This document shows positions 47,284 to 56,689 of a stretch of 64,000 bases of DNA, piece by piece. The stretch spans positions 1 to 64,000 of the forward strand of contig NZ_JARADB010000013.1 of NCBI RefSeq assembly GCF_028765165.1. Direction: 5' to 3'. The stretch is from Paenibacillus sp. MAHUQ-63. Its GTDB lineage: Bacteria > Bacillota > Bacilli > Paenibacillales > NBRC-103111. The position numbers and the translations under genes are program-made. Under the pieces are notes generated by a model. The model saw nothing but the letters and a program-made list of their open reading frames with translations. It was not told where the DNA came from and ran no database searches. The first letter of the stretch is position 1; every line of letters begins with the position of its first letter.

Positions 47284-47478
47284 CTAACGGACTGAGACGC
47301 CGCTATTCAACGATTTCCATGGGCAAAATTAACCCTATCGGACTCAGATGACGCTATTTACCCAAAATGTTCCCGATCAGGCTTTAATTCCGCAAATAGA
47401 GGTTCTCTAGTCCGTTACAACAGCAATATAGGCCGAAAACCTTAAATAACGGCTCTACTGTCCATTAGAGTCCGTTAG
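47284..47478. repeat. Cluster of short intergenic repeats with TAACGGACT/AGTCCGTTA cores
   Basis: No gene lies between 47209 and 47485. CTAACGGACTGAG.CGCCGCTATT (from 47284) is repeated as CTATCGGACTCAG.TGACGCTATT (from 47334), 50 bp later in the same direction. The inverse core AGTCCGTTA occurs at 47409 and 47469. The same core builds the hairpin at 53.4 kb. Confidence 0.55.
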
Positions 47479-47485
47479 CAGGCGG

Positions 47486-47516
47486 ACAAAAAAGAGCAGG
47501 GAATCCCCTGCTCTTT
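47486..47516 (-). terminator. Rho-independent terminator of glyA
   Basis: AAAGAGCAGGG (47491-47501) and CCCTGCTCTTT (47506-47516) form a perfect 11-bp stem, followed by TTTTTTGTCC on the minus strand, 7 bp past the glyA stop. Confidence 0.92.
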
Positions 47517-47522
47517 CCTTGA

Positions 47523-48773
47523 TTAGTATGTCAAACCTGGGTATAGCGGATATTGCGCCGTCAAATCTTTCACCATGCCGCGAGCTTTCTCCAGCACAGC
47601 TTCGTCTTTCGGGCTTTTCAAAGTCAAAGCGATGACTTTCGCGATTGTTTTCATCGCTTCTTCGCCCATGCCGCGGGAAGTTACAGCCGGCGTACCCAGA
47701 CGGATACCGCTTGTGATGAACGGGCTGGTCGGGTCGAAAGGAATCGCGTTCTTGTTCGCTGTAATACCGATCTCGTCAAGCACGTGCTCGGCATCTTTAC
47801 CGGTGATGTTCAGGTTGCGCAAGTCAACCAGCATCAAGTGGTTGTCCGTACCGCCGGAAACCAAGTTAATGCCTTCCGCTGTCAGCGCTGTTGCCAACGT
47901 TTGAGCGTTGTTGATCACGTTCTGACCGTAAGTTTTGAACTCCGGCTGCAGCGCTTCACCGAAGGAAACGGCTTTCGCAGCGATTGTGTGCATCAAAGGT
48001 CCGCCTTGGGAACCAGGGAATACGGCTTTATCGATCGCCGCCGCCCACGCTTTGCGCGTAAGAATCATACCGCCGCGAGGACCGCGAAGCGTTTTGTGCG
48101 TCGTTGTCGTTACGAAATGTGCGTGAGGCACTGGATTCGGATGCAAGCCGGCAGCTACCAGACCTGCGATATGCGCCATATCGACGAAGAACAGAGCGCC
48201 TACATCGTTAGCGATAGAAGCCAGCGCTTCGAAATCGATAGTGCGCGGATACGCGCTTGCGCCTGCAACGAGCATGCGAGGCTTATGCTTGAATGCCGCT
48301 TTACGTACATCGTCGTAATCGATGCGGAAATCTTTCTCGCTTACGCCGTAAGCAACGAAGTTGTACAGAATACCGGATGCATTGACAGGGCTGCCGTGCG
48401 TCAAGTGACCGCCGTGCGCCAGGTTCATCCCAAGCACCGTGTCGCCAGGGTTCAATGCCGCCAAGTAAACAGCCATGTTGGCTTGCGCACCGGAGTGCGG
48501 TTGAACGTTCGCGTGCTCAGCTCCGAAGAGCTCCTTCGCACGATCGCGAGCGATATCTTCCACGATGTCTACGTACTCGCAGCCGCCGTAGTATCTTTTG
48601 CCCGGGTAGCCTTCAGCGTATTTGTTCGTCAGCACCGTGCCCATCGCTTCAAGAACGGCTTGGCTTACGATGTTTTCCGAAGCGATCAATTCAATTTTGT
48701 CGCGTTGACGGCCTAGCTCGAGGTTCATCGCCTCTACGATTTTCGGATCTTGTTTGCTCAAAAAGTTTGTCAT
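47523..48773 (-). CDS. glyA: Serine hydroxymethyltransferase
   Basis: PLP enzyme converting serine and tetrahydrofolate to glycine and methylene-THF. 416 residues. [39 protein letters not shown] at the N-terminus, the PLP-Lys in [19 protein letters not shown], and the C-terminal [10 protein letters not shown] are complete. Follows ywlG by 44 bp, same order as Bacillus subtilis. Confidence 0.97.
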   Translation of the reverse strand: MTNFLSKQDPKIVEAMNLELGRQRDKIELIASENIVSQAVLEAMGTVLTNKYAEGYPGKRYYGGCEYVDIVEDIARDRAKELFGAEHANVQPHSGAQANMAVYLAALNPGDTVLGMNLAHGGHLTHGSPVNASGILYNFVAYGVSEKDFRIDYDDVRKAAFKHKPRMLVAGASAYPRTIDFEALASIANDVGALFFVDMAHIAGLVAAGLHPNPVPHAHFVTTTTHKTLRGPRGGMILTRKAWAAAIDKAVFPGSQGGPLMHTIAAKAVSFGEALQPEFKTYGQNVINNAQTLATALTAEGINLVSGGTDNHLMLVDLRNLNITGKDAEHVLDEIGITANKNAIPFDPTSPFITSGIRLGTPAVTSRGMGEEAMKTIAKVIALTLKSPKDEAVLEKARGMVKDLTAQYPLYPGLTY

Positions 48774-48817
48774 ATGGAACTCCTCCTATAAGATAATCTT
48801 TTGTCTAAAATAAAACC

Positions 48818-49423
48818 CTAGCAATCCGCATCCGGCGCGGCTTGCCGATATAACTGCTCAGCAGCCTCAGGTGTATAAACGGCTCTCGTCCCGCCGACCA
48901 GCTTCGGACGGGTGAACGCCATCGTCACATAAGCGTGGCCGATATTTCGTACGGGCGGTCTGGCCGGTACGGCAACCCTGCGCAAATGCATGCCGATCAA
49001 CGTGCTGCCGATATCGATGCCGGCGTGCGCCTGAATCGTCTCGACAACGACCGGCTTGGCGAAGTGGCGGTACGCGTACGATGCCATCGAGCCGCCGGCC
49101 TTAGGCACCGGGATGACCGACACAGGCTCAAGCTGAGGGGAGATCGCCAAGAGCTCCTCCTCGATCACGAGCGCGCGGTTCAAATGCTCGCAGCACTGAT
49201 AAGCCAAGTGCAGCCCGAACTCGCGGCTGATGCGCTGCGCCGTCTCGAAGATCGGCTTCGCTGCATCGAGTGTCCCCGACGTGCCGATCCGATGCCCGAG
49301 AATCTCGCTCGTGCTCGTTCCAATAACCAGAATGTGGCCCGGCCGAAGACCTCCCACCTTGACCAACTCGCGAAGATTCGTTTCCACGCCCTCTGCAACC
49401 GTGTGAAGAATGGAGTCTGTCAT
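48818..49423 (-). CDS. ywlG: UPF0340/TIGR01440-family protein YwlG
   Basis: 201 residues, conserved between rpiB and glyA throughout Bacillales. Recognisable segments: GTSTSEILGHRIGTSGT, GLHLAYQCCEHLNRALVIEEE, VVETIQAHAGIDIGSTLIGMHLRRVAVP and GGTRAVYTPEAAEQLY. No biochemical function is known to me. Likely cotranscribed with rpiB and glyA. Confidence 0.88.
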   Translation of the reverse strand: MTDSILHTVAEGVETNLRELVKVGGLRPGHILVIGTSTSEILGHRIGTSGTLDAAKPIFETAQRISREFGLHLAYQCCEHLNRALVIEEELLAISPQLEPVSVIPVPKAGGSMASYAYRHFAKPVVVETIQAHAGIDIGSTLIGMHLRRVAVPARPPVRNIGHAYVTMAFTRPKLVGGTRAVYTPEAAEQLYRQAAPDADC

Positions 49424-49441
49424 CGTCTCACCCGCTCCTGC

Positions 49442-49900
49442 TTAAGGATGAATCGCGAAGCGATCTTCGATGCTTTGCACTTTGTTAATGCGATTCCGGT
49501 GGCGTTCGCCTTGCGAAAACTCGGTTTCCAGCCAAATTTTCACGATTTCCTCCGCCACACCGGGCCCTACGACCCGCTCGCCGATCGCAAGCACGTTCGT
49601 ATCGTTGTGCTCACGTGTCGCTTTTGCGGAGAAAAGGTCATGCACCAAGGCACAGCGGATACCAGGAACCTTATTGGCGGCAATGGACATACCGATGCCC
49701 GTTCCGCAGATCAAGATCCCTTTATCGGCTTCTCCCGATACGACTTGCTCGCAAACCTGCAGCGCATAATCCGGATAATCCACCGAATCCGCACAATTAC
49801 ATCCATAATCGATAACCTGATGACCTAATGATTCAATAAAAGGAATGATAACATCTTTCAAACGATAGCCAGCATGATCCGCACCTAAGGCAATTTTCAT
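49442..49900 (-). CDS. rpiB: Ribose-5-phosphate isomerase B
   Basis: 152 residues from ATG at 49900 (MKIALGADHAGYRLK; AAAGGAG upstream); the frame is open to 49984, but those residues are not family-like. Active-site marks: ADHAG, the Cys of LICGTGIGMSIAANKVPGIRCALV, and ATREHNDTNVLAIGERVVG. Isomerises ribulose-5-P and ribose-5-P in the pentose phosphate path; some relatives act on galactose- or allose-6-P. Confidence 0.94.
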   Translation of the reverse strand: MKIALGADHAGYRLKDVIIPFIESLGHQVIDYGCNCADSVDYPDYALQVCEQVVSGEADKGILICGTGIGMSIAANKVPGIRCALVHDLFSAKATREHNDTNVLAIGERVVGPGVAEEIVKIWLETEFSQGERHRNRINKVQSIEDRFAIHP

Positions 49901-49969
49901 GTAAAAACGCTCCTTTGCTTGTTCGAATTCGACCATCCTATTATATCCCAAAGTCCACCAGAAAACGAA

Positions 49970-50009
49970 AAAAAGAGCGAACACGCTAGAAATAGCGCGT
50001 TGCTCTTTT
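49970..50009 (-). terminator. Rho-independent terminator between ywlE and rpiB
   Basis: AAAAGAGC.AAC.CGCTA (49971-49988) pairs with TAGCG.GTT-GCTCTTTT (49993-50009), GAAA tetraloop, T-runs on both strands. It separates the ywlC-mntP-ywlE unit from rpiB-ywlG-glyA. Confidence 0.85.
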
Positions 50010-50145
50010 GCCCAGGCGACCGGCCGTATAGCTCAATGCTCCATTGTGGTTAATCCCACTCGTCGCCAGTTACATTGAGTCTTGATTGATATATTCATCA
50101 TATCGCATTCTGACCGAGGTGTAAAGATGTATCCTGCTGCCATTC

Positions 50146-50742
50146 TTAGGCTTTCGGACCTTCTCCGCCTTCGCGAAGCTTCTGCACCAATTTATCCAAA
50201 CTCCGGCTGATTTCCTCCGCCGTCTTCCGGTAAACCTCCAAGGAGCCGCCGAACGGATCGGAAATGTCATAGTCGGGAATTTCATCTTCAAGCGTATAAA
50301 TGCGGTTTCTCTCTTCCACCGTTACAGTTTGGGATAGCGCCCGTTTGAGCTGAAGCTCTGTCACCAGCCGCTCCCTCTCTTCGATGGCCTGTAGGATCCG
50401 GTCGTCGTCCTCTACGTATTCCTTGAGGGTGAACGTCTTGTCTACGGCGTCCGGGAACCGCTGAATCACCGACCGTTTGTGCCCCGTGGTCATCGTCAGA
50501 ATGAGATCGGCCCACTGCACCTCGGACTCCTGAATCGCTAACGAACGAATGTCTTCCTTGAAACCTGCCTCCTGCAGCAGCGATGCACTATTCCGGGAAA
50601 TGGGAGCGCCCGTTACCGCAGATACACCGGCTGAACGAACTTCCGCCGCTAGTCCTTCTTCGTGCACTCGAATGCGCAGCAAACCTTCGGCTAACGGACT
50701 GCGGCACGTATTTCCCGTACAAACAAATAGAATTCGCAACAT
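50146..50742 (-). CDS. ywlE: Low-molecular-weight protein phosphatase YwlE-like (probable protein-arginine phosphatase)
   Basis: 198 residues. P-loop VCTGNTCRSPLAE with catalytic Cys and Arg at residues 8-14; the Thr in the CTGNT loop is the residue that marks arginine rather than tyrosine phosphatases in YwlE. A matching DP acid motif occurs late (DISDPFGGSLEVYR). It is longer than Bacillus YwlE (about 150 residues) because of an insert with charged residues around 110-140 and a C-terminal tail. Arginine phosphatases reverse McsB marking for ClpCP degradation. Locus order matches ywlD-ywlE-ywlF. Confidence 0.85.
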   Translation of the reverse strand: MLRILFVCTGNTCRSPLAEGLLRIRVHEEGLAAEVRSAGVSAVTGAPISRNSASLLQEAGFKEDIRSLAIQESEVQWADLILTMTTGHKRSVIQRFPDAVDKTFTLKEYVEDDDRILQAIEERERLVTELQLKRALSQTVTVEERNRIYTLEDEIPDYDISDPFGGSLEVYRKTAEEISRSLDKLVQKLREGGEGPKA

Positions 50743-50787
50743 GAACCCCTCACTTTCCGTTAATTCGTCTCTACCTCTTCTATTGTA

Positions 50788-51348
50788 TCATAGCAAAAAC
50801 TTGATCCCAAACGCGAGCAAAATCAATCCGCCGAACGCCTCGCCGTACTCCCCGACCCAGCCGTTGACCCGTCGTCCAACCAGCAAGCCCGCAATGGAGA
50901 GCAGCCCCCCGAACAAACCGAATGCAAACACGGTCAGCAGGATATCCGTCGCAAACATGCCCAATGAGACTCCTACGGAGAAAGAATCGATACTGACGCT
51001 AAGCGCAAAAATCGTGAGCCCCCAGAGCGTTCGATGATCGAAGGAAACCGCTTCTTCTCCGCGAACCGAACTATATACCATATGTGAGCCCAGAAGGATA
51101 AGCAGACAGCCCCCCGCCGCAGTGGCGACATTGCCAAGCAGCAGCGAGACATATTGTCCCATGAACATGCCCATCAGAGGCATGATGATATGGAAAATAC
51201 CGATCACGATGCTGATTTTCAGAATATCGAGCAAGCGAATGCCCTTCATACCGATGCCGATCCCTAAGGAAAAAGCATCCAGCCCCAAAGCAACCGCCAT
51301 AATGAGTATTGTGATCAGTTGCCCTAATTCAACGTCAGTCCCCAGCAT
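50788..51348 (-). CDS. mntP: Manganese efflux pump MntP
   Basis: 186 residues from ATG at 51348 (MLGTDVELGQ; AGGGGGAAA upstream; frame open to 51381). Six membrane segments in two repeats, each with the conserved acidic motif: GLDAFSLGIGIGMKG and SIDSFSVGVSLGMF. Exports Mn(II) from the cytosol. There is no room for a manganese riboswitch, since ywlC ends 63 bp upstream. Equivalent to YwlD of Bacillus subtilis. Confidence 0.9.
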   Translation of the reverse strand: MLGTDVELGQLITILIMAVALGLDAFSLGIGIGMKGIRLLDILKISIVIGIFHIIMPLMGMFMGQYVSLLLGNVATAAGGCLLILLGSHMVYSSVRGEEAVSFDHRTLWGLTIFALSVSIDSFSVGVSLGMFATDILLTVFAFGLFGGLLSIAGLLVGRRVNGWVGEYGEAFGGLILLAFGIKFLL

Positions 51349-51411
51349 CTTGCTTTCCCCCTTGTCCGCTTTCTTCTCCAAGATATGCGGACAAACAGGG
51401 AATCATGCTAG

Positions 51412-52476
51412 CTAAACGCGTACAAGCCGGTGACCGGCAGCCTTACGCAGCCGATTCATAATGGCATGGCCAATCCCCGTCTCCGGGCAGCCCTCTGCGG
51501 CAATATACCGGATGCCTTCCTGATCGAATTGCCTCAACGCAGCATACAGCTCCTGAGCAATCGTTTCCGGTTCGGCCAGCGAGCCGCAGGCAATGACGAG
51601 ATCGGCCTGGAATCGCCCGGCTCTCTCCTCATACGTGAGAATGCCGGTTGACTCCCCTCTCTCCTTGGCAGCGCGGACGTCTTCTTGGATCCAGGCGGCC
51701 ACGGCTTCCGAATCCTCGCCGTACACGATATGCATATATCCCTTCGGGGCGTAATGCGTATACTTCATGCCTGGCGCGCGCGGCGTTTCGGCGGCCCGCA
51801 CCTCTTCCCGCTCCTGATCATGCACACGGACATGCGGAAGCGCAGAGCGGAGCTGCTCCGCCGTCACGCCGCCGGGGCGCAGTATATATAACTCGCCGTC
51901 TGCGAGCTGGATCACTGTCGATTCCACCCCGACCCCGGTGCCTTCGCCGTCCACGATGCCGCCGATGCGGCCGTCCAGATCGTCGCGAACATGAGAGGCC
52001 ATCGTCGGACTCGGTCTGCCGGAGCTATTGGCGCTAGGTGCGGCGATAGGGAGGCCGGTTTCCCGAAGCAGCTCCAGAGCAACGGGATGGTCGGGGATTC
52101 GTATGCCTACCGTCGTTAATCCCGCCGTCACTAACGGCGAAATGCTGCCTGTAAGTACAGGCAGCACGATGGTTAGCGGACCAGGCCAGAACGTGTCCAT
52201 TAGCATTCGGTGGTCAGGCGTGAGGGACGCCGGATCGATGAGTCCTGCGAGCTGCTCCGGATCTGCGATATGGACGATTAGCGGGTTGTCCGAAGGTCTT
52301 CCTTTAGCTGCGAATATGCGTTCCACCGCACGCGTGTTCGTCGCATCGGCGCCAAGCCCGTATACCGTCTCCGTCGGGAAAGCGACCGTCTCCCCGTCCC
52401 GCAGCATAGCCGCCGCTTCTATGAGGGCCGTGGATCTCTCTCCTGTGCCCGGTTCCACACTCCAGTATGTTGTCAC
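51412..52476 (-). CDS. ywlC: L-threonylcarbamoyladenylate synthase (YwlC/Sua5)
   Basis: 354 residues: N-terminal YrdC domain (about 1-215; GETVAFPTETVYGLGADATN, KGRPSDNPLIVHI, GPLTIVLP, APSANSSGRPSPT) and the C-terminal Sua5 domain (about 230-354; APGMKYTHYAPKG). Makes threonylcarbamoyl-AMP for the t6A37 modification of tRNAs that read ANN codons. Sits at the same place as ywlC in Bacillus, between spoIIR and mntP. Confidence 0.94.
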   Translation of the reverse strand: MTTYWSVEPGTGERSTALIEAAAMLRDGETVAFPTETVYGLGADATNTRAVERIFAAKGRPSDNPLIVHIADPEQLAGLIDPASLTPDHRMLMDTFWPGPLTIVLPVLTGSISPLVTAGLTTVGIRIPDHPVALELLRETGLPIAAPSANSSGRPSPTMASHVRDDLDGRIGGIVDGEGTGVGVESTVIQLADGELYILRPGGVTAEQLRSALPHVRVHDQEREEVRAAETPRAPGMKYTHYAPKGYMHIVYGEDSEAVAAWIQEDVRAAKERGESTGILTYEERAGRFQADLVIACGSLAEPETIAQELYAALRQFDQEGIRYIAAEGCPETGIGHAIMNRLRKAAGHRLVRV

Positions 52477-52507
52477 GATATGATCATCCTTACTTCTAAG
52501 TTAATGA

Positions 52508-53263
52508 TTAACTGAACCAGCTGACTACTTTCTTGACCATTTCCCAGACGAAAAATTTAACCTCCGGCTGAGCGTCCTTCGTTTCCTTCGCTTGCTTAGC
52601 GTCAGCGGAATCCGCCGCCGGTTTGGCTGTCCCATCCGCTTTCGCTTCCTTGGACGGCTTCGCTGAAGGCTCGGCCGTTTTGCCTGCTTTAGCTGCTGCA
52701 GGCGCTTCTGCTTGCTCGGTTTTCGTGACAACGGCTGCCGCTGCCACTGCTTCACCCGATACGGAATCTACGAAGCACAGCGGCGGGAACAACACGCACC
52801 ACCAATTCTGTCCTTCCCCGCTGCCGATCGTCACGCGAAGCGCTTCGTAATCGCCTGCCGGATATACTTGATTGCCGTACATTTTCGTCGGAAACGGCAC
52901 TTGGCCCAGCTCGACCGTGTGCGTATAACGGTAACCCCGCTCTTCGATCATTTGTCCGACCAGCGCATCGAACTCAGGCAAATGAGCGGTCACAACCGCT
53001 CTAGCTTCTTCCAGCGATTGCGGGCCCACAACCCACTCCTGCATGCGCGCGATAATGGCATCGCGAATCTCGCGTTTCAATGCTTGATCCTGTGCGGAAT
53101 CCGAGTTTGCTAGAATGCGCAGGCGAATGGATTCTTCCGGAATGACAGGGGAAACTACCGCCGCATTCGTACGATTCGATTCCCAACAAGCGATCATCAC
53201 AATAAGTGCAAAAGCAACTAATAATAAACTCTTATATGAATGGCGTTCCGTTCTTTTTACCAT
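52508..53263 (-). CDS. spoIIR: Stage II sporulation protein SpoIIR
   Basis: Secreted forespore signal that triggers SpoIIGA to activate pro-sigma-E in the mother cell. 251 residues; N-terminal membrane anchor or signal (about 12-28), then the conserved domain IRLRILANSDSAQDQALKREIRDAIIARMQEWV, YTHTVELGQVPFPTKMYGNQVYPAGDYEALRVTIGSGEGQNWWCVLFPPLCFVD. Residues about 185-235 are a Lys/Ala/Glu-rich linker, followed by a C-terminal FVWEMVKKVVSWFS helix. The long linker is unusual compared with the shorter Bacillus form. Confidence 0.92.
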   Translation of the reverse strand: MVKRTERHSYKSLLLVAFALIVMIACWESNRTNAAVVSPVIPEESIRLRILANSDSAQDQALKREIRDAIIARMQEWVVGPQSLEEARAVVTAHLPEFDALVGQMIEERGYRYTHTVELGQVPFPTKMYGNQVYPAGDYEALRVTIGSGEGQNWWCVLFPPLCFVDSVSGEAVAAAAVVTKTEQAEAPAAAKAGKTAEPSAKPSKEAKADGTAKPAADSADAKQAKETKDAQPEVKFFVWEMVKKVVSWFS

Positions 53264-53407
53264 GAGGAATAGCCCCTTTCCCTTCGCTTCTACTAGCCAG
53301 TATAGGCAAAAAGAGGAGAGGCTAAACCTAGCAATCTATTAAAATTTATAGTTGATAGAGTAGATAGATTTGGGAGAAATGAAATGGAGCTTGGAGCTTG
53401 ATACCCG

Positions 53408-53461
53408 CTAACGGACTGACGAGCCGTGCAAACCGGCATTAGCGGCTGCTCAGTCCGTTAG
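53408..53461. repeat. 54-bp near-perfect palindrome (REP-like element)
   Basis: CTAACGGACTGACGAGCCG (53408-53426) pairs with CGGCTGCTCAGTCCGTTAG (53443-53461): 17 of 19 positions match, with a 16-nt loop. It has no T-tail on either strand, so it is not a plain terminator. It shares its TAACGGACT core with the repeats at 47.3-47.5 kb. It lies in the 250-bp gap upstream of spoIIR and downstream of prmC, which holds no gene. Confidence 0.7.
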
Positions 53462-53513
53462 GGCAACAAGGGACCCTAACAAGGACTCGCACACGGGCTC
53501 CGAGCAGGCCCCC

Positions 53514-54401
53514 CTACTCCCGCGCCCGAATCGCCAACACATGGCGATCAATGCCCTGCAGATCCGGCACGAACCGGATCTCCTCCCACTCGGCGGCGGC
53601 CCGCAGCATCGCCGCCACAGCCTCCGCCTGCCGAATGCCGACCTCGAACCCGACCACGGTCGGGATCTGCGGCAGCTGCGGCAGCTGCATAATCATCCGG
53701 CGGTAGAGGTCGAGTCCCTCGGCACCACCGAATAAAGCTGTGTGCGGCTCGTACAGCCGCACCTCCGGCATCAGCGCCGGGAGCTCGCCATCAGGGATAT
53801 ACGGTGGGTTGGACACCAGTATATCCGGAGCGATCCGGCGCTCGATATAAGGCTCGAGGAGATCGCCCTCGAGCCACGTCACCCGCGCAGCCACTCCGTG
53901 GCGCTGCGCGTTCGCGCGGGCCATCTCCAGCGCTGCCGCGGAGATGTCGCTGGCGGCCACGCGCCAATTCGGGCGCGCGTGAGCGACGGTCACCGGGATG
54001 ATGCCGCTCCCGGTGCCGACATCCGCAAGCAGCGGAGCGCCTTGCGGGAATAAACGCGAGCCCTCGTGAAGCAGCGCCTCCACGAGGAGCTCCGTCTCCG
54101 GCCGCGGGATCAGTACGGCCGGGCTTACCGCGAACGGAAGGCCGTAGAAATCCTGCTCGCCGGTAATGTACTGCACCGGCTCGCCCGCGGCCTTCCGTTC
54201 CACCAGCTGGCGCCATGAATCCGCCAGCTCGGCAGGGAACTGTTCCTGGAAGCGGAACAGCAGTTCCGTCCGGCTGCAGCCCAGCAGATGCTGAAGCAGC
54301 AGCTCCACGCAGGAAGCGGCCTCCGCCACGCCCAGCTTCCCTAAAAAAGAAGAAGCCTCTGCATAGGCTTCTCTAATCGTCATCGAGGCAGTCGGCATCA
54401 C
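53514..54401 (-). CDS. prmC: Peptide chain release factor N5-glutamine methyltransferase
   Basis: Methylates the Gln of the GGQ motif in release factors. 295 residues from GTG 54401, or 294 from the adjacent ATG at 54398. S-adenosylmethionine-binding loop [20 protein letters not shown] and the catalytic NPPY in [15 protein letters not shown] are present; N-terminal helical substrate-recognition domain about residues 1-85. Overlaps the prfA stop, so it is translated with its substrate's gene. The central part is strongly GC-rich. Confidence 0.95.
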   Translation of the reverse strand: MMPTASMTIREAYAEASSFLGKLGVAEAASCVELLLQHLLGCSRTELLFRFQEQFPAELADSWRQLVERKAAGEPVQYITGEQDFYGLPFAVSPAVLIPRPETELLVEALLHEGSRLFPQGAPLLADVGTGSGIIPVTVAHARPNWRVAASDISAAALEMARANAQRHGVAARVTWLEGDLLEPYIERRIAPDILVSNPPYIPDGELPALMPEVRLYEPHTALFGGAEGLDLYRRMIMQLPQLPQIPTVVGFEVGIRQAEAVAAMLRAAAEWEEIRFVPDLQGIDRHVLAIRARE

Positions 54402-55474
54402 ATCGCCTGCTCCCCTTTATCCAAAGCATCCGATTGTGCGGCAATCGTGAGCGCTGACACAATTTCCCCCATGTCCCCGTTCAGCACGGTGTCCAGGCGG
54501 TGCAGCGTCAAGCCGATGCGGTGATCGGTAATCCGGCTCTGCGGGAAGTTGTACGTGCGAATCCGTTCCGAACGGTCGCCTGTTCCAACCTTGCTCTTAC
54601 GCTCGCCCGCGTATTTCGCTTCCTCTTCCTCACGCATTTTGTCGGAAATCCGCGCACGCAGTACGCGAAGCGCTTGCTCCTTATTGGAGTTTTGCGATTT
54701 CCCGTCCTGACACGTCGCCACAATCCCCGTCGGCACGTGCGTCACTCGAACGGCGGATTTGGTCGTATTAACGGACTGACCGCCCGCTCCGCTGGAGCAG
54801 AACGTATCAACGCGAATATCCGCGTCGTTAATGACAATCTCCACTTCCTCCGCTTCCGGCATGACGACAACCGTCGACGTGGACGTATGAATACGTCCGC
54901 CGGACTCCGTTACAGGAATACGCTGTACACGGTGCGCCCCGCTCTCGAACTTGAGCTTGCTGTAGGCGCCTTTCCCCGTGATCATGAAAATAATCTCTTT
55001 GAATCCGCCCAAATCGTTCACGGAAGCATCAAGAATTTCCGTTTTCCACCCTTGAGCATCCGCATAACGCGTATACATCCGGTAGAGATCGCCCGCGAAC
55101 AGCGCAGCCTCGTCCCCGCCTGCCGCACCGCGAATCTCCACGATGACGTTCTTGTCGTCATTCGGATCTTTCGGCATCATGAGCACCCGTAGCTGCTCTT
55201 CCAGCTTAGCGGATTGCTCGCTCAGCTCCTCAATCTCCATTTTGACCATTTCGCGCATTTCATCATCCAGCTTCTCGTTCTGCATCGCTTTCGCGTCTGC
55301 GAGCTGTTGTGTTACGCTTTTGTACTCATTATAAGCATCGTAGGCTTCCTGAAGATCGGATTGTTCCTTCGAATATTCTCTAAGCTTCTTCGTGTCACTC
55401 GTTACATCCGGGTCACACAGCAGCTCGCTTAATTTCTCGTAGCGGTCCACAATGGACTGAAGTCGATCCAACAT
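54398..55474 (-). CDS. prfA: Peptide chain release factor 1
   Basis: 358 residues. Recognises UAA and UAG. The GGQ loop is seen in [26 protein letters not shown] and the class-1 codon-recognition region in the middle ([25 protein letters not shown]). The C-terminal [27 protein letters not shown] is complete. Confidence 0.97.
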   Translation of the reverse strand: MLDRLQSIVDRYEKLSELLCDPDVTSDTKKLREYSKEQSDLQEAYDAYNEYKSVTQQLADAKAMQNEKLDDEMREMVKMEIEELSEQSAKLEEQLRVLMMPKDPNDDKNVIVEIRGAAGGDEAALFAGDLYRMYTRYADAQGWKTEILDASVNDLGGFKEIIFMITGKGAYSKLKFESGAHRVQRIPVTESGGRIHTSTSTVVVMPEAEEVEIVINDADIRVDTFCSSGAGGQSVNTTKSAVRVTHVPTGIVATCQDGKSQNSNKEQALRVLRARISDKMREEEEAKYAGERKSKVGTGDRSERIRTYNFPQSRITDHRIGLTLHRLDTVLNGDMGEIVSALTIAAQSDALDKGEQAM

Positions 55475-55507
55475 AGAGGATCACTCCTTTCTTGATTTGT
55501 AATTGCC

Positions 55508-56608
55508 TTATACGTTGAAACGGAAATGCATAACGTCGCCGTCGTTGACGACATATTCTTTGCCTTCCAGGCGAACTTGGCCCTTCTCCTTCGCGCCATT
55601 CATTGAACCGGCTGCAACCAGATCCGTGTAGGATACGACCTCGGCACGAATGAATCCGCGCTCGAAATCGGTATGAATAACGCCTGCCGCTTGCGGAGCT
55701 TTCGTTCCTTTGCGGATCGTCCAGGCTCTTACTTCCTGCACGCCGGCTGTGAAGTACGTGTACAAGCCAAGCTTGCGGTAAGCCGCTTTAATCAATCTAT
55801 TCAAGCCGGACTCTTGAAGTCCCAACTCTTCCAGGAACATCGCTTTTTCCTCGTCTTCGAGCTCGGCGATTTCGGATTCAACCTTGGCGCTGATTGAAAC
55901 AACCTCGTTGTTTTCTTTTGCCGCGTATTCTTGAACCAATTTCACGTACGGATTCTCGTCCGCGTTGGCGACTTCGCTCTCGCTCACATTCGCGGCATAC
56001 AGCACCGGCTTCATCGTTAACAAGTGCAGGTCACGAATCAACAGCTTCTCGTCATCGCTCAATTCGATGCTGCGCGCAGGCAGATCGTTGTAGAGCACTT
56101 CTTTGAGGCGTTCCAGCGTTTCAACCTCGGCCGCAACTTTCTTGTCGCCGCTCTTCAGGTTTTTGCGGGAGCGCTCGATTTTCTTCTCGACGGACTCAAT
56201 GTCGGCCAAAATCAATTCGAGATTAATCGTCTCGATATCGCCGATCGGATCGACTTTACCGGAAACGTGGGTAATATTATCATCCTCAAAACAACGGACA
56301 ACATGCACAATAGCATCCACTTCGCGAATGTGCGCCAGAAATTTATTTCCAAGCCCTTCGCCCTTGCTCGCGCCCTTCACTAAACCCGCGATATCCACGA
56401 ATTCGAAGGCTGTTGGAACAATGCTCTTAGGGACAATCATCTCTACCAGCTTGTGCAATCTCTCGTCCGGCACTTCAACTACCCCGACATTCGGATCTAT
56501 CGTACAGAACGGATAGTTCGCAGACTCTGCGCCCGCCTGTGTAATTGCATTAAACAATGTCGATTTTCCTACGTTCGGTAGACCGACGATACCTGCTTTC
56601 AAAGCCAT
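55508..56608 (-). CDS. ychF: Redox-regulated ATPase YchF (Obg family)
   Basis: 366 residues, ribosome-associated P-loop protein. G1 [16 protein letters not shown]3 [14 protein letters not shown], and NVSES in place of NKxD, the change that makes YchF prefer ATP over GTP. C-terminal TGS-like domain ([39 protein letters not shown]). Separate from prfA by 33 bp, likely its own unit. Confidence 0.96.
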   Translation of the reverse strand: MALKAGIVGLPNVGKSTLFNAITQAGAESANYPFCTIDPNVGVVEVPDERLHKLVEMIVPKSIVPTAFEFVDIAGLVKGASKGEGLGNKFLAHIREVDAIVHVVRCFEDDNITHVSGKVDPIGDIETINLELILADIESVEKKIERSRKNLKSGDKKVAAEVETLERLKEVLYNDLPARSIELSDDEKLLIRDLHLLTMKPVLYAANVSESEVANADENPYVKLVQEYAAKENNEVVSISAKVESEIAELEDEEKAMFLEELGLQESGLNRLIKAAYRKLGLYTYFTAGVQEVRAWTIRKGTKAPQAAGVIHTDFERGFIRAEVVSYTDLVAAGSMNGAKEKGQVRLEGKEYVVNDGDVMHFRFNV

Positions 56609-56670
56609 TGTAGTTACAACTCCTTAATTTATAGAAACTCATCCTTCTTATTATATAGTACTTGGAACGC

Positions 56671-56689
56671 AAAAAAAAGCCTGAAGGCT
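56671..56689 (-). terminator. Short rho-independent terminator of the PilZ gene
   Basis: AGCC-TGAA-GGCT type hairpin with eight T following on the minus strand. The stem is only about 5 bp and touches the stop codon. Confidence 0.6.

Noticed and set aside
47553-48716. 387-codon plus-strand open frame opposite glyA
   Set aside because: Shadow of glyA; composition and lack of a ribosome binding site argue against a gene.
51349-51411. Manganese (yybP-ykoY) riboswitch before mntP
   Set aside because: Only 63 bp separate mntP from ywlC, and none of the conserved loops is present.
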